DNA of 64,000 nt, from assembly GCF_027580225.2 (NCBI RefSeq), contig NC_073355.2:23277501-23341500 (forward strand). The letters are read 5' to 3'. Every line of letters begins with the position of its first letter. Positions within the stretch are counted from its first letter, which is position 1. Of this stretch, positions 54,331 to 64,000 are shown piece after piece. The position numbers and the translations under genes were made by a program. The notes beneath the pieces were generated by a model. That model had not been told where the DNA came from. It did not search any database and saw nothing but the letters and a program-made list of their open reading frames with translations. The stretch is from Misgurnus anguillicaudatus. Its lineage: Eukaryota > Chordata > Actinopteri > Cypriniformes > Cobitidae.

Positions 54331-56074
54331 AGGGGACATATCATGAAATCTGACCTTTTTCATGTTTAAGGGCTACATTTTGGTCCCCATTGCTTTATCA
54401 ACCTAGAAAATGTGTAAAAGAATCAAGGCTTTGAACTGGTTCACGGAACGAAAATGAAAACCAGAAACTTTTGATGTTTTGCAAGGAACAGAAACGAAAC
54501 CTGAAACTTTAAATAAATATATGTTCAGGAACGGAATTGTTTATTTAAAATAATGGTAACCGGTTAATACCGTTATTTTTTTTGTTCTTTGACAAGATTT
54601 CTGTGCAGTTTGACTCGGTGAAGTTCACTTCCGGTTGTTGTTGACTCACCGGAGAAATGAGAAGCTTGTCACCAGCAAGTAGCCTACTCAAGCCCAAGTC
54701 TCTAATGCTCAATCATAAAAGGTAAATTTTAGGCTACCAAGTATCTCAAGATGGGTTTTTTTAATACTAATTAGTGGTGTAACGGATCACAGTTGATCCG
54801 TGATCCGTACAGATCACGACCCACGGTTCGGCTCGCATGTGGTTCGCGGATTAAAACACAAATTTAAATGGGGTGAAAGTTGATCATTTGCACGTGTTCA
54901 AAGGCTTGCAAATGTTAACACCGCAAAAGGCGCTAAAGTGATCAATTTTCTTTAGGCACAGACACACATGCAGTTGAATGTGGCTGGTCCGACTCCAATC
55001 AAACGTGATTATCCCTATGCCCTTCAAAGATCAGAACTCTTGATGTGTAAACTTGAGAGTGAGTTGTGCTGTTGTGTCTCATACTGTAATCCATTAAAAT
55101 ACATTTGGCGAATAAAGCACTGAAAAACAACGTAATCTTCACTTTATGTGGAGCGAATGTTTATACTGCATCTTCTTCCCGAAGCACTGTTTGGAATTCC
55201 TCCACCATCTGTGTGTGTGTGCGCGTGTTTAAGTGCACTCAAAAGAGGATACATGGAGAGACGCGTTTCAAAAAGCAAGCAAACAATTTTTCTGTTCTTG
55301 ACAGGACACATACAAACAAAATGATCTCGAAATACCACAGTATTCTTTTTGTAATAAAAAGATTTATTTAAGTTGTTTGCCAATAAACAACATGGCAGAA
55401 ATTGTCATTGTCTTAATTCATTTATAATGCTGAAACAAATGTAGGCATGTCAGAATTACAGTTATGCCACTTACATAATGTAGCCTTTTTTAATGTTTGA
55501 TGACAAGATAGAGAAAATTATGTAGAATAATAATTTAAGTTTAATGTCATATTGTGCCTACTTATTTCTATGTCCCATAGCTGACATGGAACGTTATTAA
55601 CCGGTTTGGGAACTTTATTTTTTGTTCTAACCGGTTCAGGAACGTCATTTTTAGGGTTGAACGTTGAACCGGAAACGTTAAAATACTGTTTCTATTCAGA
55701 ACGAACCAGTTGGGAAAAAATCTGGTTCAAAGCCCTGAAAAGAACAACTCAGTAACTTAGTTTTGCAAGCATTTAAAAAATAAAAAAGTCATTATAATTT
55801 AGCTCCGCTTGTGATGTCAGAAGGGGATAATACCTCCCCTTAATCTGCACTGTCCAACCACGGCACTGCCATTTAGTGCAGAGATCAACTCATTTGCATT
55901 TAAAAGGACACACCCAAAACGGCACATTTTTGCTCACATCTACAAAGTGGCAATTTTAACATGTTATAATAAATAATCTATATGGTATTTTGAGCTAAAA
56001 CTTCACATTCATACTTCAAAAGACACCAAAGATTTATTTGACATCTTTAAAATGTCTTATGAAATGTTTTCTTG
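54331..56074. mobile_element. TTAA-type palindromic element interrupted by hAT insertion
   Basis: Left AGGGGACATATCATG after TTAA (54327-54330). The right part has TAAAACTTCACATTCATAC and ATGAAATG but a decayed end. Split by the hAT element at 54424-55737; removing it restores the family order seen at 29154-29439. Confidence 0.75.
54424..55737. mobile_element. hAT-like element, 1314 bp, nested
   Basis: Ends CAAGGCTTTGAACTGG and CTGGTTCAAAGCCCTG flanked by AAAAGAAT (54416-54423) and AAAAGAAC (55738-55745), 7 of 8 matching. The interior repeats GAACGGAA/AACCGGTTC motifs. A further insertion-like stretch starts at about 54776 (GTGTAACGGATCACAG). The short ORFs inside are not transposase. Confidence 0.85.
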
Positions 56075-56454
56075 TTAAGTTAAAGTAACATAAATATATG
56101 TTGATTTGATATCATTTTTAAAGTGCATACGTGTAAATTGTGATGTAAACATATTTCTGAAAATGTAAAGAAGTTCCTATACATCAAATTTAAGCAAACA
56201 TGCCAGTACTTTTTAACCGAGAATCCAATTTAAGCAAAGTTGTTAGAAAAAGTATGTTGAAAAAAGAAAAGAGTCTCTCTGCTTTGGTATAAAGAACAGG
56301 GCTGGAGTTAGATGTTTGATAAACATAAAGTAAATGAGCACTGTCACAATAAAGTAATTCATCAATGCTTGATTGGTCCACACACAGCATCACCACAAAA
56401 AGACAAATATTTATACACACTTTATCTGAACGGCTTTTTGTGTATATATGTGTG

Positions 56455-56830
56455 TGTGTTAGAAGCAGGGACAGCCGAGGTAGCAGATCTGCCCCCCCAG
56501 TCTGACTGCAGATGGCTTCAATTGGGCAGGAGATGGTGGGTGGACTTGCTTGGTGGTAATTACTAGGACACCTCCGTATGATTCTTTAAATAGCAGCCTT
56601 GTTTGGACTAAAAATAAACCCTGGCGTACATAAAGAAATCACGACCTCTGACCTTTGACAGGAGGCACAAAGACTTTGACCATGGCCCCATTAATAGCAG
56701 AGGCCTTACACATTGCTCACCTGCAAATACGTGCACACGCGCACACACAGACACATAATGAGGTGTAATTGTAGCACAGCCTCAGGCAGCCGGGCTTTGA
56801 CTCAGAAAGGACGATAACTTCAGTTTAGAG
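56455..56830. promoter_or_regulatory. candidate conserved noncoding element with nuclear-receptor-like sites
   Basis: Repeat-poor, GC-richer stretch. Contains TGACCTTTGACAG at 56649-56661, a DR1-like pair of receptor half-sites read on the - strand, next to GACCTC, and TGGTAATTACTAGG near 56551. Function is inference; no exon is seen. Confidence 0.3.
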
Positions 56831-57454
56831 GATTGCAGCTGAGGAATCCTGGTCAAGTGCTGTAAGATGTATAAGATGTGATGCTTGTTTGATACATCTT
56901 AACTGAACACACAGCTGCACATTGACTAAAGGCGTAGCTGAACGTTTTGTGGGTAGTAAACGGATTGTGGAAATATGGCATTTGTTTAGATTTTGTTTAA
57001 GGTATTGACTGAACATGAGGTTGTCTGGCCGGTTTTATCATGGGTGAAAAGCCGAGGTGATCTTTTGGAAATGGATTGCACCTAAATGCACCAAATATAT
57101 ACCAAATCATGCTTATGAAGTGCTCAGACACAAAACCCTTTTTTATCAGACTCGAAGCGATATTTTTAAATGACCTGAGGCCAGGATTAATTGAATTTTA
57201 ATGATAACTCATAATTTGAGCTGAGAGGATTCGGTTTATATCATATGATGGAGGTGGCATTCAGAGGCTTTTGCATTTGAGCTCCTCATATATAGATAGA
57301 ATGAGTAGCCTATATACATGAGGACATTTTGATATGTCAATACCATTCAGATGACTTAAAAACAGCTTTACATGATTCGATTATTTGCATTTGGCAGACA
57401 CATTTATTAAAAGTGACATACAAAGCATGCGTTTTATCCATTTATTTTTTTCCT

Positions 57455-57514
57455 TGGGAATCAAACCCATGACCTTGTTGTTGCTATCGCCATGCTCTCT
57501 CAGTTGAGCTATGG
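57455..57514 (-). repeat. tRNA-derived SINE head
   Basis: The - strand reads CATAGCTCAACTGAGAGAGC (A box and D arm) and CATGGGTTTGATTCCC (B box). Not a complete tRNA fold: the anticodon arm is replaced by GGCGATAGCAACAACAAGG. Confidence 0.65.
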
Positions 57515-57589
57515 TGCTTTTAAAATGGCTTGGCCTTTGTTAAAAACATCAGAGAGAGCCAGCTGACTAATGGGCCGAAACAGATGTTT

Positions 57590-57965
57590 GGATCCAATTG
57601 AAAGTCCAAAGTCTGCGTGAACTTTGACCCAGCCTTCACCAAGCTTCAGCCAATAGTATGCTGGCATGCCACAGACATGAAGACAAATGGCCCTATCAGT
57701 GTAAAGTGCCTAATAACAGAGGGGAGGGGGGTCAAACACATGTGGAGGGGGGTAAGACACATGTGGTGGACCTTGATAAGCAGCTCTGAAATAAAGGGCT
57801 CATTTGTGAATCAGGAGCTTCACCTCCAGCTGAGAAGAGGAAACAGGTTGGTTTGCTTCGGCAAAAAAGAACTGGGCTTGCTGCGCAGCAACTATTATCT
57901 GAACTTGACCATGACTGACAAGTGTACTGAAGCATGTAACCAACTTATGGATGCTTTACAATGAA
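57590..57965. other. complex noncoding stretch with paired CACATGTG
   Basis: A GC-richer segment with two GGAGGGGGGT-like G-runs and two CACATGTG E-boxes at 57737-57744 and 57758-57765. A 115-codon + strand ORF spans it but has no recognisable features and no splice context. Confidence 0.3.
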
Positions 57966-58537
57966 TATGAAGCAAATCATCACAGAGGATTTCAGGGATC
58001 GTTTATGAGAGATGTTGGTATCTCAGTGTTAAAATTTGATTAACTTCTGACTTTTGATCAAAGACTTTAGTATCATCGAAGATCTGTGCACACTGTGTGT
58101 TAAGATCTCTTTCTTCTGTAACTGTAAAGAAGCATCTATTAAATATCTATTTAATCTCTTTTGATTCTTAGAAGGAGAGTTTGTTTTCTGTTGCGCAGTA
58201 TACATTCTTATACTCGTATTTAGGACGACTTATGATTATTTTGTTAACGCTGAACTATAACATTGTAGATAGTGATGAACTATGACACAATGAGAAAAGA
58301 TTGATCGGTTCACATTGAAAAAGAGAAGGAAAGGCCTTTAAATTTTCTTCTGGAAGTGATCCAGTCGGACAGAACCACAGAACCACTCTGGAGGGGTTAT
58401 GGCACGTCTTTGGCCCCATTGGCTCCCGGAGACTGGGAACTGATGATTGCTTCAGTATGTGTGAGCTAGTACAAAAAGGTGAAAAGTAGGGAAGATGCAT
58501 GAGATCCATTTAGCCGCATTGTTAGCAAGTATTCTGT

Positions 58538-58602
58538 AGTGTGTGCGTGCGTGCGTGCGTGCGTGCGTGCGTGTGTGTGTGTGTGCATGCGTTTGTGTGT
58601 GT
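58538..58602 (+). repeat. GTGC/GT microsatellite
   Basis: GTGTGCGTGCGTGCGTGCGT-type tandem tract passing into GT repeats. Confidence 0.95.
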
Positions 58603-58982
58603 GAAAAATCCTCAAATTATTTTTCACTGTGTGATCATCTGGCATGCTGGATGTTTGTTTTACATTGGTCACTTCCGTCAGACACTATCTGAAGTTATTT
58701 GGAGTGAACATTTAAGTGTGTTTCACTGCTTTATGCCAATTTATTTTATGTCTAATTAATCATTTTCAGTGTTGATCTTAAAAAGAGCTGAGCTTAAAAA
58801 GCTCAGATGGTTTGTACCATTCTGTCTCTATTACAAACATTTTTTCCAGGTTCAGTACTATATACAATTATCCTAAATATCAGTTACAAAAGATAATGTT
58901 GTGTTATTAATATCTTTAAAATTATATTTAGTCTAATATTATTGAGAAGCTTTGCACAAATTCTTCATCTGTGTTTATTTAT

Positions 58983-59022
58983 ACACACACACACAAACAC
59001 ACACACACACACACACACACAA
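58983..59022 (+). repeat. AC microsatellite
   Basis: Tandem AC with one AACAC interruption. Confidence 0.95.
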
Positions 59023-60564
59023 AAGGAATTTGGAAAGTAATAAACTATTAATGCAAATTTGATGCATAAGATTTTGTAATATTTGTAATATTTTTTGTTA
59101 TTTTCATACAACAAAAACAAATAGTACATCACTTTTTGTTTCTAAGAAACCTGTAACACATAATTTATTTATATTTCAGTGTTTGTTGTGTTTGAAAAAA
59201 AACTTTTACACTATTATTGTTATTTCTGTTATTTATATTATATTATTAAATAAAATAGGTTTATTAAACTGTTGTTAAAATGCTACTCACTGGAAAAATA
59301 AATATTTACATAAAATGTATAATTGCAAACTCAAAAAGGCTGGAATGTGATGTGAGGTCAGGCATATAATCTGATTACACGGTATTCAACATGTGGTTCT
59401 TCATTGTAATAGCAGAAAATGTCTATCAATGATTTAAGCAGAACAGCTGCTTTTTAAAACAATGCCGAAATTAACCATCCAGCTGTTTTGTAATAGATCT
59501 GTAATGGTTTAAAAAACAAATCCTCCAGTGCTTATTGTATTCAACTTTGAGTTGGTTAAACCTTTTAAAAGTTTTTTTCAAACATATTGTCATATTTCTC
59601 AAAAATAAATCCATAGTTTAAATAAAGCTACTATCAAATGTTGACCTTTTGTTTTGGTACATTGCTTTCGAATAAAATTTGTAAGTTCAAAGTTTGTCAC
59701 ACTTCGTCATATGTTAACTGGCACACGTTTCAATCTTTGTTAAGTATCTGTAGTGAAACAAACACATGCTACTCTAATTTAAAACTTGGTTCATATGGTA
59801 AAAACTCATCAAGTAATTAATTTAAATATACACACAAATAAATGTGACAAATATGTTAAATAATTACTAAAACTTTGTATAGCCTATATTTACAGACTTA
59901 CCCCTGCAGCACTTTATTAAAACCCACATTTGCATGATTTAAAAAAAATTGGTTTATGATATAATATGACACAGAGGCTAAATATATTCAAATAATTTTT
60001 AGAATTACATTTTTTTTACTATTTTAAATAATTAGATATTTTGCCTGCTATTATACTGTAATTTCTATTTTATAATCAAGTTGATTATATATAAGATATG
60101 AGAAATTAGAAAATGTTTGGATCTATTGCTTTTCTATAATTCATTTGTTATTTGCAAGGGTTTTTTTTTACATTTACCATATTTCAATTACATTTATTTA
60201 AGTTTTAGTTTTTTATGTCAATCTCAAATGTGGCCTCTAATAGACATTGCTGCCAAATCTTCACAATGGAGCTGCTGCAAATTTATAAATCAGTCTAGTC
60301 TAGCCATTCAATAAGAGAACACTAAAAGTAAAAACACACATCCCCTCGTTTGACAAAAATATATTTAAAAAACTATACTGTCTTTTATTAACATACAAAA
60401 CTAAATATTGTTCATATGTGAAAGTGTACTCGCCTTATAAATGCTCTGTCGTTGTATCGTTCTGCCCTCTACTGGTAACTTTGCCTTCTTTTACAATCAG
60501 GTGTAATAACAAATTCATTTTGCCAGTCATTTTTATTGTTTAAATTTTATGAAATTTTATTTTT
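59023..60564. other. very AT-rich noncoding DNA
   Basis: Homopolymer- and TATT-rich sequence. No gene, no element with defined ends. Confidence 0.5.
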
Positions 60565-60790
60565 TATCATGCAAAGCATTCTGGGAACCAAAATATGAAG
60601 GGAAAAAAACAGAAAGGGTTGATGAGGGTTTCTGGTTCCCATTTGCATGAGGCTGTTTTTATATTTTTATTCTGTAAAGATAAAGACTTGTTAGTGTTTA
60701 ATGTTAATTTAATTTTGAACAAACTGTTGCCAGTAAATAACATACAATTAAATCTATAGTAAGTAGGCTACTTGCAAACAGCTGCATATC
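60565..60790. repeat. partial copy of the 47961-48863 repeat
   Basis: Shares AGCATTCTGGGAACCAAAAT, GGGTTGATGA, TTCTGGTTCCCA and TTGCCAGTAAATAACATA with that repeat. Ends are missing. Confidence 0.7.
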
Positions 60791-63114
60791 TACTGCAAAT
60801 GTTGTTTTCGAGCCTGAGGAGGTTTATGTGCATGTGCGCATTATACAAACCTTATATCTGCTAACGAGAATAATCTGAACAAGTTTTCACAACATTTATT
60901 TTTTTTTATTTGCTAGCAGGGACATACTGTGTGGTAGGCCTACTTAAAAATTGTATCTAGATTTCACGGTATAGGCTACTTATATGAATGAGTAGGCTAT
61001 TATCAAGAGCAATATGGAGAATTACAAGCACTAAAGTAGCCTATTTGCTAAACTAAAAATACCCTGTCCAGATCGATATATAAATACACAATCAGAACAG
61101 TTAAAAAATTATCACGTTGACTACAGGATCACATCATGTGATTCACATGGACTTTGAGCTAGACAGGGAGTGTTTCGTTTTTAAGCATCATATGATGCAC
61201 TGCCCAAACACTGCCCCGTTTACCTGATTCCTATAGTCAAAGTCTGTCTCTGTGAGACTATAGGGTGTGTTTGACTGTAATTACTGTCGCATTATTAAGA
61301 TAATTATTATAATTGATGATAATAGAAACCAACCTAACCTAATTCAACGTCTGGTAAAGATCACCTCTAGTGGAAAGAGGGGGGATTGCAACTGTGGTTA
61401 TACGAGGAAAAACAGAACCTGCTACTTTGCATTATAAATAGCTATTTAAACATCGTAAACTTTCCCAACTATTTATTGTGGTTTTGTGGGCTATTTGTAC
61501 TAACCTATACTGCAGGGTTAAGTCCATGTTTAAATCCTTCAAAAACGACTTTCTAGTCCTCTGTCTTGCCTAAAGCCTGAATTGTGCTTGAATTGCTTTT
61601 ATTATTTCACTTAAAACAACATTAGGCAAATACCTAACCCTAAATTTAAACAAATTAAGTTGCTGTCATGCAAATTTGTAGGCCACCTTTAAGTTCGGCT
61701 GTATTTAAAGTAATTGTGTATTGAAAATAATGTGTACCTTATCATTACAGATGTCATTGCCTGAAAGGGGCTTTTCACATGTGGTATAGCTTATAATTTG
61801 CTCATTTATTTTGTAGCTTTCTGTAAAACGTGTTTGTCTAGCACGTCTAAGCCTCATCTGAACGTGACAATATAGTGATCAAATTAAATCGCAATCAACA
61901 CGTCAAGGCCTGTGATTCAGCTGATGGGTGCCTGACACTCTCCCCTGGTCAACGCTGTATCTGTCCAAAATCTAATGCCAAACGAAGTAAGAAGATGGAT
62001 GGATGGTTTAGATGACTTATTTGATCTGCTCACTATGAGTATAATAAAGGATATCTGTCATTTACATGTTCCTGGTAGATGCGCTCAACCTAAAGTAGTT
62101 AATAATACAAAGTATTTTAGGATTGAACATAAATTTAATTTCTTGAATCATTTTTTCCAAATCCTGTAAGGTTTGGCATGTTTCAAAATGGCATTAGTTT
62201 GTATAAGTAGATGAAATTAAAAGAACCCATAAGAGCTCACAGCTGTTACTGCAAACATCAATTGTGTTGAATCTTATCAAAGGACAAAAATGAAGATGTA
62301 ATTATGCTAGAAACATTATAATTTAAGTTCAAATAATAAGACAAAATGGCTTAAACAGAAAGTTGAAGACTAAATAATGTTATCAGATCTGATGCTAAAC
62401 TATCAACCACCAAATAACACCTCTGTTTGACTCATGTATGAGGGATGTGCATTTTTTGCTGAGAGACTTATTGCTCAAGATTGAAAAATCAGCCCATTTT
62501 TTTATTAGAATGAGGGATAAAATTAGATTTTTTTCTGCCTGTTCTCTTGCTAGACTTGAGATTGGACTCTGTTTATGAGTGAATGACATTAAACTTTAAG
62601 CCCTTGAACTATTTTATGTGCTAGACAATGTATTCATCAAAACACAGAACAGAACTGAACATCAAGACCAGTGAGCAAAACAAAAGAAATGTCTGATAAT
62701 ATGAGTTAGACTGGTGTTCATTTCTTTTTATCAATCTTATTCATCATTACGCTCGTCCATTATTATTCTCCCTAGTTTGTTTACTTGCTTATACATTTGA
62801 GATTGTCATGACAGATATGAAAATGTACAATAAAAAAATCAAAGTAAAAAAGACTAATCGATGAAAATAGCTGAGGTACAACACCATCCATAACTGAATG
62901 GGAGGAGCATGCTTGCTTATATAATCACCTTGCAGTGCATAGTAATATTTTAAGTGAACTTTAGATTTAAATATCCAAAGGAAAACATAACCACAATATT
63001 TCAATATTTGTTAAAATGGTGATTTTTAAACTTTCTGTTGTAGCATTTGTCCTTTGCGCACAGGTTGTTGGATCAAGTCTCAATAAAGACAAAGATATCT
63101 GGACAGCTAATAAC
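60791..63114. other. noncoding; some complex stretches
   Basis: 61080-61320 and 61840-61980 are repeat-poor (GATCAAATTAAATCGCAATC near 61879), possibly regulatory. No exon recognised; the last gene seen on the + coordinate axis is dlx4a. Confidence 0.35.
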
Positions 63115-63118
63115 TTAA

Positions 63119-63649
63119 AGGGGTCATATTATGATATTTTTTTAAGATGTAAAAGAAATCTTTGCTGTTCTCAGAGTGCGTATGTGAGTTTTGGCTCAAA
63201 ATATTCCACAGCTAATTCATTATAGCATATTAAAATTGTTAATTTGTATGCCTGAGAAAAAGTGTGCCGTTTTTGGGTATGTCTTTTAAAATGCAAATGA
63301 GCTGATGAAGTGCAAACATTGATCACAATGATGGTGGTTTGTTGTAATTGAAACTCAATTATGCGGTCAAGTACTTTTTTCTTTCTCTCTTTCTCTCTCC
63401 ACTATGGCAGTGCTGTGGTAGGATATTGCAGATAAAGGGGGCGGTATTATTGTAATTCGCCTTGCTACCTACCTCACAAAACAGGCAAAATGTGAATGAC
63501 CTAATTTTTCACATGCTTGCAGAAAATAGCTTACCCGAACAAAGTTATTGGGTTGATCTTTATTACATTTTCTAGGTTGATAGAAGCACGGGGGAACCAA
63601 TTATAGCACTTAAACATGAAAAAAGTCTGATTTTCAAGCTATGACCCCT
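63119..63649. mobile_element. TTAA-flanked palindromic element, 531 bp
   Basis: AGGGGTCATATTATGATA at left and TCAAGCTATGACCCCT at right with TTAA at 63115-63118 and 63650-63653. Family of 29154-29439 (shared CTAGGTTGATAGAAGCAC region and GTTATTGGGTTGATC). Confidence 0.85.
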
Positions 63650-63675
63650 TTAAGGTATTTTGAGATATTTGTATT

Positions 63676-63710
63676 TGTGCGTGCGTGCGTGCGTGCGTGT
63701 GTGTGTGTTT
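63676..63710 (+). repeat. GTGC/GT microsatellite
   Basis: GTGCGTGCGTGCGTGCGTGC tract followed by GT repeats, like 58538-58602. Confidence 0.95.
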
Positions 63711-64000
63711 ATTGATTGATTTATATATGTGGACTTATATGTGTGCATATGTTCAGTTGGAATAAGCAGCACTTATAATATATTATACTATAATTTAAGG
63801 AAACAAATGGGATATCTTTGTTGGATTTATGGGAAGGAGATCTTCTAGTAGCAAAGGTATTAAGTAGGCTACTTTTGGTGGAGGTATACACTGTCCGAAT
63901 CCTTCATTTTCTCCAATGTCTCTTTTTTTGTTTACATGTTCATAAAGAACGAGACAGACCACAATACTAACTGATCTCACTTAGTTGTGATAGACACATA

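Noticed and set aside
57455..57514. tRNA gene on - strand
   Set aside because: A and B boxes are present but the anticodon arm and acceptor pairing are not; it is a SINE head.
57617..57964. 115-codon + strand ORF
   Set aside because: No recognisable motif or exon signals; overlaps a G-run repeat that explains part of the open frame.

Overview
This window is nuclear DNA from a ray-finned fish, most likely a cyprinid (carp, barb or danio group). The evidence is vertebrate multi-exon genes with GT-AG introns, an AT-rich background packed with short palindromic DNA transposons and hAT relics, a tRNA-derived SINE of the DANA/HE1 type, and an unpaired dlx4a-type gene as known in zebrafish. There are no operons, phage genes or CRISPR arrays.

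Three protein-coding genes can be assembled exon by exon. (1) thra, thyroid hormone receptor alpha, on the + strand: eight coding exons from 9000 to 23822 that join in frame into a 413-residue receptor. (2) dusp3-type dual-specificity phosphatase on the - strand: three coding exons from 30860 down to 29562, 184 residues. (3) dlx4a-type Distal-less homeobox gene on the - strand: three coding exons from 36969 down to 31966, 253 residues. thra and dusp3 converge. dlx4a lies about 1.1 kb upstream of dusp3 on the same strand. They are not one pathway: thra is a T3-dependent nuclear transcription factor, dusp3 a cytosolic/nuclear MAPK-type phosphatase, and dlx4a a developmental transcription factor.

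Layout: 1-8.9 kb is the thra 5' flank or 5' noncoding part, with several transposons. 9.0-23.8 kb is thra, with transposon-rich introns 1, 2, 4 and 5. 23.8-29.4 kb is thra 3'UTR or flank with palindromic elements and candidate poly(A) signals. 29.5-37.0 kb holds dusp3 and dlx4a. 37-64 kb has no recognisable coding exon. It holds repeats, a five-unit satellite of about 182 bp, nested transposons, microsatellites and several complex stretches that could be regulatory elements.

Most notable points: short upstream ORFs at thra, one ending exactly at its ATG; an overlapping uORF at dlx4a; a splice-donor-like site at the last thra codons; loss of the usual dlx3-dlx4 intergenic region; five hAT-type elements with 8-bp target duplications (three perfect, two 7 of 8); and many palindromic elements flanked by TTAA. 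I found no wholly new biological system; the window is an ordinary vertebrate locus with good regulatory and transposon detail.
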